NCBI GenBank assembly: GCA_041694515.1
Contig: JASMSZ010000054.1
Coordinates: 11,199 to 75,198 of the forward strand
Length of the DNA stretch: 64,000 nucleotides
Direction of reading: 5' to 3'
Origin: Halanaerobium sp041694515
Lineage (GTDB): Bacteria > Bacillota > Halanaerobiia > Halanaerobiales > Halanaerobiaceae
Of the stretch, positions 44,398-53,599 are shown in pieces (the first letter of the stretch is position 1; every line of letters begins with the position of its first letter). The position numbers and the translations under genes are program-made. The notes below the pieces were generated by a model. That model saw only the letters and a list, made by a program, of their open reading frames with translations, had not been told where the DNA came from and ran no database searches.

Positions 44398-44431
44398 GCT
44401 GCCCCCTTACTAAAAGAGATACGAGGACAGC
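44398..44431 (-). terminator. Hairpin between binding-protein and DppB genes (attenuator-like)
   Basis: GCTGCCCCC (44398-44406) and GAGGACAGC (44423-44431) pair over 9 bases including G-U pairs; on the minus strand the hairpin is followed by TATTTTAAATTT. It is the third binding-protein/permease junction in the window with such a hairpin. Confidence 0.55.
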
Positions 44432-44456
44432 CATCTATATTGCCTGGTCAAATTAA

Positions 44457-46034
44457 CTAGTCCTGATATTCCGCCTTTACATCCTGATCTATCCACCAGG
44501 TTAACAGCTTATCTGCACTGTACATTTGATGATAAAGATCTCCTTTTATCCAGGGCTGTTTTACATAAGAAGTACTTGTATGATATAGATAAATATATGG
44601 ATCCCCTACTTCTTCTGCTATTCTAATTATCTCTTTTGATAATTCTATTCTTTCCTCACTGTCAGTTGTTACCACCATCTCTTCTAAAATAGAATTTATT
44701 TCTTCATTATTAAAGGGAATTCTATCTGTTGTATAAAGAGCATTCAGGAAATTATATGGATCTGCATAATCAGCCCACCAGGATAAATAATAGGCAGGAG
44801 CATTACCATTTTTAACAGTATTATAGAAAACACTCCAGTCATTTTTAATGAGATTAACCCTAATTCCTACTCTGCCAAGCAGTGCCTGGATAACTCCTCC
44901 AATTCGAACAGAGGTGCTGCTGTCGCTGACCCAGATATCAAGATCAAATCCATCAGGATAACCCGCCTCTGCAAGCAGTTCTTTTGCTCTTTCTGTATCA
45001 CCTTTAATTTCAATATCTGTTCCGCCGGGCATACCTTCTGGAATTGCATCATTAGCTGCTACATAATGCGGAAACAGCGAATGAGTAATTGCCTCACTGT
45101 TGATAGCATAATCAATCGCTTCCCTGACCTCCGGTTTATCCAGCGGCTCAAAGTCGCTATTTAAGGCAAGATAATAGGTAGAAAGGTCAGCTATAGTGGT
45201 TATATAATCTGTCCAGTCTTCATTATTTATCCAGCGCTCTCTTTCTTCATTAGGGATCACAGTTCGGTCCAGATTACCTGCTTCAAATTCAGCAATGTCA
45301 GTCAGCGGCTGTGGAATGACCCTATAGACAACCTGATCCACATAAGGTCTACCTTCCCAGTAATTTTCATTTGCTTCCATAATTAGTTTGTCATCATGTT
45401 CCCATTCTACAAATTTAAAGGGACCTGTTCCCACAGGATGCTGGCTGAAATCCTCCCCATATTCTGCTGCTAGATCCTCATTAACTATTAAACCATAGGG
45501 AAGAGTCAGATGAGTCAAAAATAGTCCAAAAGGTTTGTCCAGTTCAAAACGAACTGTATAATCGTCAACAACACTAACCCCACTTAAGCCATCACTTTCT
45601 CCAGCAAGGGCAGCTTCTGTGCCTTTAATCATCGGGAAAACCCAGGTTCCAGGTGATGCAACTTCTGGATTATAAAGTCTGTCAAAAGTATACTTTACAT
45701 CCTGAGCAGTAAATTCTCTCCCATCATGAAATTTTACACCGCTGCGCAAATTGAAAGTAAAAACCTGGTTGTTATCAGATACCTCCCAGGATTCTGCCAG
45801 GGCGGGCACTACCTTATTTGAATAAAAATCAAATCTGACCAGCCCATCATAAAATTTAACAGCCATCTCTCCAGCATCAAATCCAGAGGCATAGGCTGGA
45901 TCAAGTGTATCCCAGTCAGTATCATTACTCAGATAAAGTGTTCCTCCATACTCTGCTTCTTCCGCCATCAAAACCGGACTCGACAACAAAATCACCAATA
46001 GAAAGAATATTGCCAAAAATTTTGCTTTAATCAT
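44457..46034 (-). CDS. Family 5 peptide-binding protein, probably for muropeptides
   Basis: A 525-residue SBP5 protein with signal peptide (KAKFLAIFFLLVILLSSPVLMAEE). Family blocks: DTDWDTLDPAYASGFDAGEMAVKFYDGLVRFD, LRSGVKFHDGREFTAQDVKYTFDRL and HPVGTGPFKFVEWEHDDKL (quoted within limits: LRSGVKFHDGREFTAQDV, HPVGTGPFKFVEWEHDD). It is the first gene of the muropeptide operon behind a consensus promoter. The ligand assignment rests on the downstream peptidase and epimerase. Confidence 0.9.
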   Translation of the reverse strand: MIKAKFLAIFFLLVILLSSPVLMAEEAEYGGTLYLSNDTDWDTLDPAYASGFDAGEMAVKFYDGLVRFDFYSNKVVPALAESWEVSDNNQVFTFNLRSGVKFHDGREFTAQDVKYTFDRLYNPEVASPGTWVFPMIKGTEAALAGESDGLSGVSVVDDYTVRFELDKPFGLFLTHLTLPYGLIVNEDLAAEYGEDFSQHPVGTGPFKFVEWEHDDKLIMEANENYWEGRPYVDQVVYRVIPQPLTDIAEFEAGNLDRTVIPNEERERWINNEDWTDYITTIADLSTYYLALNSDFEPLDKPEVREAIDYAINSEAITHSLFPHYVAANDAIPEGMPGGTDIEIKGDTERAKELLAEAGYPDGFDLDIWVSDSSTSVRIGGVIQALLGRVGIRVNLIKNDWSVFYNTVKNGNAPAYYLSWWADYADPYNFLNALYTTDRIPFNNEEINSILEEMVVTTDSEERIELSKEIIRIAEEVGDPYIYLYHTSTSYVKQPWIKGDLYHQMYSADKLLTWWIDQDVKAEYQD

Positions 46035-46101
46035 TTAATCTTCTCCCTTCTTCTTTAAGATCAGGCTGAGAAACCAAAATAATTATCCCCAACCTGACCC
46101 T

Positions 46102-46130
46102 AGTATAGTTATTTAAAAAAGCTTTGTCAA
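46102..46130 (-). promoter_or_regulatory. Promoter of the muropeptide operon
   Basis: Minus-strand TTGACA (46130-46125), 17-base spacer, TATACT (46107-46102). Confidence 0.92.
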
Positions 46131-46155
46131 TATAAGTTAGCAATATTTTACTGTA

Positions 46156-46187
46156 TAGCGGTATTTTTATTTAGCAGTATTTTTATT
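46156..46187. repeat. Tandem 16-bp duplication at the znuB stop codon
   Basis: TAGCGGTATTTTTATT (46156-46171) is followed directly by TAGCAGTATTTTTATT (46172-46187), one mismatch. It overlaps the end of the ABC permease gene. Confidence 0.7.
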
Positions 46188-46980
46188 TTTTGGCCACTAC
46201 AGAACCAAAGTAAAATAAAGCTGCTGTAATAATAATCACCGCTCCCGAGGGCAGATCATAATAATAAGAAAAAGTTAAGCCGCTGAAAGAAAAAATAAGT
46301 CCAAAAATAACAGCCAGCCCCATGATTTTTTTCAAGTCATCTGTATACAAGCGAGCTGCTGCCGGAGGTGCTGTTAACAGGGCAATGACCAGTACTATCC
46401 CGACAACTCTAATTAAAATTACTATTGCAAGAGCAATCATCACAAATAAGAAATTTTCTAAAAGATTTGACTTAACACCAAGAACTCGCAAAAATTCCTC
46501 ATCAAATAAATAGGCTTTCCAGTAATTAAAAAGACTGCTGATAGCTAAAATCATAAATATAGTTAAAGCTGCCATCAGCCAGACATCCATTCTGCGAACT
46601 GTTAAAATATCTCCAAATAAATAAGAAGAAATATCAGGTGGATATCCCGGAGTAAAACCAATAAATAAGACACCCAGGGCCATTCCTAAAGACCAGAACA
46701 TTCCAATCAGAGTATCAGAACCGGTTCCGATTTTACGACGAATAGAGGCAATAGCCAGTGAGGCTGCAACTGCAAAACCAAAAGCTCCATAAATTGGTTC
46801 AATATTTAAAAGATAACCCAGTCCAATTCCGCCAAAGGAAGTATGGGCAATTCCGCCACTCAACATTACCAGTTTTTTCTCAACAATAATTGTTCCAATT
46901 AAACCACAGGCAATACTGGCCAGGACTGCTGCAAAAAAAGCATTCTGCATAAATTGATAGTTTAAAATTGCATTAATCAT
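46183..46980 (-). CDS. znuB: Zn/Mn ABC transporter permease, ZnuB type
   Basis: A 265-residue ABC-3 family membrane protein with about eight helices: MINAILNYQFMQNAFFAAVLASIACGLIG (as consecutive helix 1), SGGIAHTSFGGIGLGY (conserved loop) and LLTAPPAAARL. The ATG at 46980 follows AGGAGG; the frame's earlier start at 47034 has none. It overlaps the ATPase gene by 8 bases. The metal is probably Zn2+ or Mn2+. Confidence 0.92.
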   Translation of the reverse strand: MINAILNYQFMQNAFFAAVLASIACGLIGTIIVEKKLVMLSGGIAHTSFGGIGLGYLLNIEPIYGAFGFAVAASLAIASIRRKIGTGSDTLIGMFWSLGMALGVLFIGFTPGYPPDISSYLFGDILTVRRMDVWLMAALTIFMILAISSLFNYWKAYLFDEEFLRVLGVKSNLLENFLFVMIALAIVILIRVVGIVLVIALLTAPPAAARLYTDDLKKIMGLAVIFGLIFSFSGLTFSYYYDLPSGAVIIITAALFYFGSVVAKK

Positions 46981-47746
46981 TATTTTCCTCCTCTCCATGA
47001 GGGGCAAATACATGGTGAGGATGGCCGTGAGCAATTAAATCTACCGGACAGCCAAAAACCTGTTCTGTTGTCTCCTGGTCCAGATATTTATCACCATGAT
47101 GATAAAGCTTTTCGTTTAAACAGGCCAGAGTATCAAAATAAGAAGAAACTGCAGCCAGATCATGGGTTGCCACAATAATTGTTTTATCCTCATTTAATTT
47201 TTTTAACAATTCGTAAATTTGGGAGGTAGAGCTGGCATCAACATTTGCGGTTGGCTCATCTAAAAGCAGAATCTCAGGTTCGACAGCCAGTCCTCTGGCA
47301 ATCAAAACCCGCTGCAGCTGACCTCCGGAAAGTTTACCGATCTGTCTATCTTTAAGCTGGAGCAGGTTTAGCTGATCTAAAACTGCCTCAGCCTTATTTA
47401 TATCTTCCTTTTTATACTGATGAAAAAATCTGACCCTGCCCCCCAGCCTGGCCGTCAGGACAACATCCAGAACACTAATTGGAAAATCACGATCAAAATT
47501 AGAGATCTGAGGCACATATCCAATTTTATCAACTGCCTGGCTGAGAGGATTTCCAAAAACTTTGACCTCTCCTGCCTCAGGTTCAATTAAGCCCAGGATA
47601 ACTTTTAAAAGTGTGGTCTTCCCTCCACCATTAGGACCAATAATTCCTAAAAAAGCACCCTCTGCAACCTGAATACTAATTTCTCTTAAAGCAGGTATTT
47701 TACCATATTTAACTGAAACATCTTTCAATTCAACTGCATAAGCCAC
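46973..47746 (-). CDS. znuC: Zn/Mn ABC transporter ATPase, ZnuC type
   Basis: A 257-residue ATPase: Walker A GPNGGGKTT, Q-loop YVPQ, signature LSGGQLQR, Walker B ILLLDEPTANVD, H-loop VATHDL. The C-terminus is His-rich (AHGHPHHVFAPHGEEEN), in keeping with metal handling. It overlaps the binding-protein gene by one base. Confidence 0.93.
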   Translation of the reverse strand: MAYAVELKDVSVKYGKIPALREISIQVAEGAFLGIIGPNGGGKTTLLKVILGLIEPEAGEVKVFGNPLSQAVDKIGYVPQISNFDRDFPISVLDVVLTARLGGRVRFFHQYKKEDINKAEAVLDQLNLLQLKDRQIGKLSGGQLQRVLIARGLAVEPEILLLDEPTANVDASSTSQIYELLKKLNEDKTIIVATHDLAAVSSYFDTLACLNEKLYHHGDKYLDQETTEQVFGCPVDLIAHGHPHHVFAPHGEEENND

Positions 47747-48693
47747 TACTGATCATCTCTTTCCGCAAGTACAGCTGCTATTTTTTCTGCCATTACTTTT
47801 AAGTTATCGAGGTAATTGGGAGCTAAGGGATTGAGCTGTATAATTTCTCCACCGAGTTCTTCGGCAGCCGCTCTTGCCCTGCTGCTGTCAATTTCTGCCT
47901 GATAAAAGACATTTTTTATTCCCTGCTGCCGGGCATACTTTATAATTTCCTGAAGATAACGGGGACCGGGCTCTTTACCTTCTTTTTCTATTGCCAGCAT
48001 TTCTAAACCATAATGTTCAGTAAAATATCCAAATGAAGGATGATAAACCAGAATTTCCTGGCCCTGATATTCCGCTAATAATTCCCGGTTTTCCTGATCC
48101 ACAGCAGTCAGTTTTTCTAAATATTGTTCTGCGTTTTCTTTAAATTCCGCTTCATATTTGGGCAGGATTTCTATTAACTCATCTCTCATTATTTCCACCA
48201 TCAGACTAACTCTGGCTGGAGAAAGCCAGATATGAGGATCTCTGCCTCCCTGATGACTGTGTCCATGATCATCATTTTCATCCTCCTGATACTCATCCTC
48301 AGCATCTTCCCCGGCTTTTTCTTTATCTCCAAAATAACGGTGAGGATATTTTGATTCAATTCTTTCAAATAATTTTACAACTTTAAGCCCTGACATTTCT
48401 TCTGCCCGGGGCAAAATATTCTGCATATCTGCAGGTACTCCCATCGAAAAATAGATGCTCGCTTCATTAAAGGCCCGCATTTCTGCAGGTGAGGGAGCAT
48501 AATTAGAAGGACTAAAGCCCCTGGGAATCATTTCTACAGCCTCTACCCTGTCACCTGCAATTGCTTCTACCATCTCCAGCTGGGGTACAATTGTTACAGC
48601 CACTGCGGCTTCAGCTGCAGCTGCAGAAAAAGATCCTGCCAGAAGCAGTATTAGTATTATAAAAAGCAAAAATAATCTTTTGCTCGAACACAT
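47746..48693 (-). CDS. znuA: Zn/Mn-binding protein of ABC transporter, ZnuA type
   Basis: A 315-residue exported metal-binding protein. After the signal segment (LFLLFIILILLLAGSFSAAAAE) come IVPQLEMVEAIAGDRV, FSPSNYAPSP, an acidic/His loop (EDAEDEYQEDENDDHGHSHQ) typical of zinc-binding ZnuA, then DPHIWLSP, VYHPSFGYFTEHYGL (metal His) and FYQAEIDSSRARAAAEELG. The ATG at 48693 is favoured by GAGGTG 6 bases upstream. It follows the DUF445 gene by 22 bases. Confidence 0.93.
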   Translation of the reverse strand: MCSSKRLFLLFIILILLLAGSFSAAAAEAAVAVTIVPQLEMVEAIAGDRVEAVEMIPRGFSPSNYAPSPAEMRAFNEASIYFSMGVPADMQNILPRAEEMSGLKVVKLFERIESKYPHRYFGDKEKAGEDAEDEYQEDENDDHGHSHQGGRDPHIWLSPARVSLMVEIMRDELIEILPKYEAEFKENAEQYLEKLTAVDQENRELLAEYQGQEILVYHPSFGYFTEHYGLEMLAIEKEGKEPGPRYLQEIIKYARQQGIKNVFYQAEIDSSRARAAAEELGGEIIQLNPLAPNYLDNLKVMAEKIAAVLAERDDQ

Positions 48694-48715
48694 AAAAATC
48701 ACCTCTTTCTATTTT

Positions 48716-51700
48716 TTAAATAATATTTCTCAGCAGTAACTGGAGCACTCCAAAAATACCGCCAAACCAGCCGTACTGTTTTAAGTGAGCAAAATATTTG
48801 CCGGCAAAACTATCAAAAACTTCTTCTATTTCCGCCGGATTCATTTTCCTGACTTCAGCAGCTGTTAATTCTTTTAACTCCAAACTTTTAAGCAGAGCTT
48901 CCGAATTAGCCTTAAAGCTGTCAACACCAGCTTCTACAAATAAAGCCAGCAGATATTCCAGACTTTCTCTATTCATTTCCTGTTCCAGAGTCTCAGCTAA
49001 CTTTGTAATCTCCTCTGCACCTGTATTAACAAACAGCTTATTTACCTCATCAGTTTTTAATAATGAAAGTAAATTTGACTTAATTTCTGCAAATATTTCA
49101 GCATCAAACAAATCTGGATCAATTAACTGGATTTCTTGCAATAGGCTTTTTAATTCCTGGTTAATTATTTTTAAATCAACTGTCTTCAGCAGCTGCAGAG
49201 TCTCTTTTTTAATATTTTCTGCTGTAAATAAGTCTTTCAACAACAGTAGAATTTTCAATTTTTGCTCCAGGTTAAGCTGCTGCTTAATAAATTTTTCCAC
49301 TGCCTCAGCTCTTATTTCTAAATTGAGAGACAGCAATTCCTGCTTTTCTTCTTTAAATACTAAATCAGTCAGCTCAGCCAGCGGCTGATCACTTAGATAA
49401 AGCACTTCGGTTAACAGCTCAGAACCCTGATCAGTACTAACAAAGTTCTTTAATATCTGATTCAGCTTTAGACTTTCCGCTGCAAACAGCTCTTTAGATG
49501 CCAATTTTTCCAACAAATTAAAATAAAGTTCTGCTAATTTATCTCTTTGATCAACAGAATATTCATTTTGAAATTTATTAAAAACACGCTTAACCACCGA
49601 ATCCACAAATTCATCCAGATCAGCCATATAAATAGCGCCGGAGATCAGAGTATTTTTAAGCACTCCTCCCTTTTTCTCCTTTTCATTTTCTATAATTTCG
49701 TCTTTTTTGAAATTAATTAAACGAGCAATATTCTCCTGCTGCTCAAAAAACAGATTTAAAGACTGATCCAGATAGTAATCAGAATCCTGCTTCAATAATT
49801 TTAGAGAATAATTCTTTAAATCAAATTCTAATTCCCTATCCAGCAGCTGTGGTGCCAGGAATTTAAAGAAGGGATAAAATTCCTTATTTTTAAGAAGCTG
49901 TTTCAGCTGACTGGAGTTTAGATTAATTTTATATTCACCATTTACAAAAACTGACAGCTGTTCCAGACTAAATCCAGAAACAATCCGGGATTCCACTTCT
50001 GAAAGAAAATTTTCTTCCTGACTTAAATATTTTTCAACTGCAGCTCTAAAATCAAGGGAGTCCATTTTTTGAGTCAGTAAGTTATTTATTTGTTTCCCCA
50101 AAGCTCCAACTAAAGCTTTAAAATCAGCTGCCTCCACTTCCGATAAAAGCTGGTCCATGTTATTTAGGGAAGACTCTGCCAGCATTTCATTTTTATCTCT
50201 CAGCAGTTCAAAAAACTGCTGATAATCACTGGCTGCAAAATATTCCAGTGTTCTCCCCTTTATTTCGGAGCGATTATTTTCTATAATTTCTGCTGCTGAA
50301 TTGGCTTTAAGCAGTTCTTTTTCCACAAACTTACCCATAGAATCAGCAAAACGACTTCTGTTTTTGGCAACAACTCCCGGTGTAAAGGGGATTCTGGCTC
50401 CCAAAATATTTTTCTCCTGATAGGGATGAAAAATCATCCAGATTGCTAAAACATTGGTCAGCCAGCCCACTCCACCATATAAAACAGCAGAACTTAAATA
50501 ATCAACCCAGACTGGTGAGGCATTAAAAATTGCAGTTTCGGCTCCACTGAGCGAAAAGATAATCCCTGCAGCCGCTCCCAGGAGAGCTCCTAAATAAGTA
50601 ATCGGTTTTAATTCCTGCCCCATAAAATCTTCGATAGCTGTCTGAACTTCCTGATCAGAAAGTTGATGTAAATTTGCAGATGCTGCCTGAGCTACCTTAC
50701 CCTCCAGAAGCTGAGGTAAATTATTATAAAAGAAGGCAGTGATTGATTCAGTTAAGTCTGCAGCAGCATTCGGATCATCCTGAAACAAACTGTATAAAGA
50801 TTTAATTCCTTTATCACTCAGCTCTAACTGCAGCTGAGTGAGATAGTTTTCTATTCCATTTTTAAATTTAGGTCCAGAATTATTAACTTCTTTATTTAAA
50901 AGTCTGAAGAAGTTTTGATTAAGATAAGCTGCCCCCTCTGCTGCCAGAAAGTTCTGTTCTGACAGCAGTCGGTAAACTTCTCTGGCAATTTCATCCTTTT
51001 TTAGAGCAATTTTTTCCTGACTGAGCAGCTCTTCCAGTTTTAGCTCCATTAAATAATCTATCAAAATCTCAATTGAGTCGAAATCACTGCTAATTTTTTC
51101 GAGAGAAGTAAAGATCAGCTCAACAATTTTATCTGTCAGCATTTCTTCGGCAAAAATTTCTTCTGAGAAAATTTCAATTATTTTTTGATCTTCATACTGC
51201 TGATAAAACTCCAGCACTGTTTTACCCATACTTTCTATAATTTTATCCAGATCAATTTTCGGTAGAATTTTATTTATTCTAATTTCTTTAATTTGTGCTG
51301 TCAGCCCAGCAGCCAGTTTTTGATCATCAGAACTTAATTCTGCTGCTAAATAATCTTTAAGATGAGTCAGCGGCAGACCATACTCCTCTATGTTTTCTTG
51401 ATATTTGCTGTAAATTCCCTGCCGACTCATTGCTTTAAAGCCTGTACTTGCTTCAATCTCTTCCTCAACTGCCTCCAGAATCAGATTATTTAACTCAGAT
51501 TCTTCCGACTCCAAAAATTTCAGCAAATCAGTTTCTGCAGTATAAATAAACTTAGATAACTCCTGTTTTAAATCTGATTCCAGTTCTTCTGTAAAAAAAT
51601 CATCTACAAGCAATTCCGAATTATCCAGTTCAATTTTCAAATTGACAAGTATTTCTTTTAAAAGATCATGCAGATCTGAACTGAATAAAATTTTCTCCAG

Positions 51701-52468
51701 CTCACTGCTGTCTTTGATCAGATCGGAAATTTTAAGTTTTTTAATTTCAGCTAATATACTCTGACTGATTTTTTCTAAATTAAAAAGCTGCCTCATCTCA
51801 GTTTTAAAATCTTCTTTTTTAGACACTTCTAGATTCTGATAATTGTTCCTAAAATACTGTGCAATCTCCTTAACCAGCTTTTTCAGCTGCAGCTGACTTT
51901 CTTTATTTAAAAGCTGAGATAAATTTTTAGCTTTCAGCTGTTCATAAAAACTGAGAAGTAAATTTTCCACGCTTTCTGCAGCTTCTGCTTTATTTATTAC
52001 TTTACTAAAAACTTCCTTCAGCAGTTTTTGCTGTCCGGAATCCGAAATTAATTGATTCAGCTCTTGCTTTTCTAATTCTTTACTGCCTGCTGCCAGGAAC
52101 TCTACTCCGGCTCCTGCTGCAGCTGAGCTTAGAAGTTTAAAATTTTCTTTCCAGCCAGGAAGTTCTCCCAGCTTAAAATTGCCACTGCGCTGTTCCAGAT
52201 AAATATTCAAAAAGTCAGCCAGACTCTGGTGGAAATTCTGCTTGAATTCCGGTCGCGAAAACTCCTCTTTTAATGTCTGATGATTAATCAGATCTCTTTC
52301 TACCAGAGTAGAAATACTGTCAATAAACTCATCTTTGGTTTTAATTACCACTCCCCCAAGTGGGCCGTACTCTTTGAAAATCATTTTTAAGGCCAGATTA
52401 TTGGTTAAATAGCCGGTTACTGCTCCTGTACCTGCTGCTGAAATAATTGCTAAAAGATCTAGAACCAT
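48716..52468 (-). CDS. Giant tandem DUF445 membrane-anchored coiled-coil protein
   Basis: A 1250-residue protein with two copies of the DUF445 family pattern: an N-terminal unit starting LLAIISAAGTGAVTGYLTNNLALKMIF and a second from about residue 640 with LGALLGAAAGIIFSL, LYGGVGWLTNVLAIWMIFHPYQ and ARIPFTPGVVAKNRSRFADSMGKFV. Long Leu/Glu/Lys-rich amphipathic helices connect them, and a hydrophobic C-terminus (WFGGIFGVLQLLLRNII) repeats the family ending. Ordinary DUF445 proteins (YheB, YjiN) have about 370-430 residues. Function unknown. The gene overlaps corA by 10 bases and precedes znuA, so it may belong to a metal or envelope stress unit. Confidence 0.88.
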   Translation of the reverse strand: MVLDLLAIISAAGTGAVTGYLTNNLALKMIFKEYGPLGGVVIKTKDEFIDSISTLVERDLINHQTLKEEFSRPEFKQNFHQSLADFLNIYLEQRSGNFKLGELPGWKENFKLLSSAAAGAGVEFLAAGSKELEKQELNQLISDSGQQKLLKEVFSKVINKAEAAESVENLLLSFYEQLKAKNLSQLLNKESQLQLKKLVKEIAQYFRNNYQNLEVSKKEDFKTEMRQLFNLEKISQSILAEIKKLKISDLIKDSSELEKILFSSDLHDLLKEILVNLKIELDNSELLVDDFFTEELESDLKQELSKFIYTAETDLLKFLESEESELNNLILEAVEEEIEASTGFKAMSRQGIYSKYQENIEEYGLPLTHLKDYLAAELSSDDQKLAAGLTAQIKEIRINKILPKIDLDKIIESMGKTVLEFYQQYEDQKIIEIFSEEIFAEEMLTDKIVELIFTSLEKISSDFDSIEILIDYLMELKLEELLSQEKIALKKDEIAREVYRLLSEQNFLAAEGAAYLNQNFFRLLNKEVNNSGPKFKNGIENYLTQLQLELSDKGIKSLYSLFQDDPNAAADLTESITAFFYNNLPQLLEGKVAQAASANLHQLSDQEVQTAIEDFMGQELKPITYLGALLGAAAGIIFSLSGAETAIFNASPVWVDYLSSAVLYGGVGWLTNVLAIWMIFHPYQEKNILGARIPFTPGVVAKNRSRFADSMGKFVEKELLKANSAAEIIENNRSEIKGRTLEYFAASDYQQFFELLRDKNEMLAESSLNNMDQLLSEVEAADFKALVGALGKQINNLLTQKMDSLDFRAAVEKYLSQEENFLSEVESRIVSGFSLEQLSVFVNGEYKINLNSSQLKQLLKNKEFYPFFKFLAPQLLDRELEFDLKNYSLKLLKQDSDYYLDQSLNLFFEQQENIARLINFKKDEIIENEKEKKGGVLKNTLISGAIYMADLDEFVDSVVKRVFNKFQNEYSVDQRDKLAELYFNLLEKLASKELFAAESLKLNQILKNFVSTDQGSELLTEVLYLSDQPLAELTDLVFKEEKQELLSLNLEIRAEAVEKFIKQQLNLEQKLKILLLLKDLFTAENIKKETLQLLKTVDLKIINQELKSLLQEIQLIDPDLFDAEIFAEIKSNLLSLLKTDEVNKLFVNTGAEEITKLAETLEQEMNRESLEYLLALFVEAGVDSFKANSEALLKSLELKELTAAEVRKMNPAEIEEVFDSFAGKYFAHLKQYGWFGGIFGVLQLLLRNII

Positions 52469-53508
52469 TTTTTCCTCTTAAAATAAACTAATTGGATTAC
52501 AGCAATCACCAGCATTAAAAACATTACAGCAGGATAGGCCAGCTCATGTTCTAATTCCGGCATATATTTAAAATTCATACCATAAACTCCGGCAATAAAA
52601 GTCAGGGGGATAAAAATTGTAGAAATTACTGTTAAAAACTGCATGACTTCGTTCATCTTGTTGCTTTTATTGGAAAGATAGATATCCAGCATACTTGACA
52701 GCATATCCCGGCTGACATCAATCTCATCCATCAGCTGTCCAATATGATCATAAACATCACTTAAATAGTAATCTGTTTCTCTTTTTATTAATGGCGATTC
52801 TACTCGATAAAGATTACCAAAGATAGTATTTAAAGGCCAGATAGTCTTGCGCAAAAAAACTATTTCCTGTTTCAAATCCTGAATAATCTCTAAAGTATCA
52901 GGTCCTGTTTTAGCAGCAACAACTAAATCATCCAGTTCCTCTAAAACTTCTTCGTTTCTTTCTAGAATGTGAAAATAATTATCTACTATTGAATCCAGTA
53001 AGGAATAAAATAAATAATCAGCTTTCTTTTTTCTGATCTGTCCTTTATTTTCTTCAATCCTAATTCGAACAGGATTAAAATCATCACCTCGAGCTTCCTG
53101 AAAAGTAATAACAGTGTTTTCCAGCAAAATTAAACTCACCTGTTCTGACTGAATATATTCTCCCTGATAACTCAGCATATCTAAAATTGTTATAATGTAA
53201 TCATCAAACTCTTCCTTTTTAGGCCGCTGGCGGGTATTTGTAATATCTTCTAAAGTAAGTGGATGTAAATCAATCGATTTTCCCACTTCTTTAACCAATT
53301 CCACATCATGAATTCCAGTAATATTAATCCAATTGACATAATCTTCTTCCAGTAATTCTAACGAAAAATCTTCCACTGTTTTTTTCTCAATAAAATCTTC
53401 ATTAAACTGTATTAATTCAATTTCGGCATCTACTTTTTTTTCAATCCCGTGTAAAGTTCCGGGTGTATGCCCAATTTCACTTGACTTAACTCGCGAAAAT
53501 TTTCTCAT
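52459..53508 (-). CDS. corA: CorA-family Mg2+/Co2+ transporter
   Basis: A 349-residue CorA: long cytoplasmic N-terminal domain (HPLTLEDITNTRQRPKKEEFDDYI), then two C-terminal helices with the selectivity motif YGMNFKYMPELEHELAYP between them and a basic tail (YFKRKKWF). It is likely a magnesium uptake channel. It is the first gene of the corA-DUF445-znuACB run. The DnaA-box cluster lies directly upstream of it. Confidence 0.95.
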   Translation of the reverse strand: MRKFSRVKSSEIGHTPGTLHGIEKKVDAEIELIQFNEDFIEKKTVEDFSLELLEEDYVNWINITGIHDVELVKEVGKSIDLHPLTLEDITNTRQRPKKEEFDDYIITILDMLSYQGEYIQSEQVSLILLENTVITFQEARGDDFNPVRIRIEENKGQIRKKKADYLFYSLLDSIVDNYFHILERNEEVLEELDDLVVAAKTGPDTLEIIQDLKQEIVFLRKTIWPLNTIFGNLYRVESPLIKRETDYYLSDVYDHIGQLMDEIDVSRDMLSSMLDIYLSNKSNKMNEVMQFLTVISTIFIPLTFIAGVYGMNFKYMPELEHELAYPAVMFLMLVIAVIQLVYFKRKKWF

Positions 53509-53599
53509 TTGACCCCTCCTTTATTAAAGTATCTATTTTTTAGCAGTTTTGCTTATAAAAGTAATTATTTTATTCTATTTTAATTAAGAATCATTTTTG

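Noticed and set aside
48798..49388. 196-residue plus-strand ORF
   Set aside because: It is antisense to the DUF445 gene, Ser/Asn-rich as expected from reversed Leu/Glu codons, with no ribosome site.
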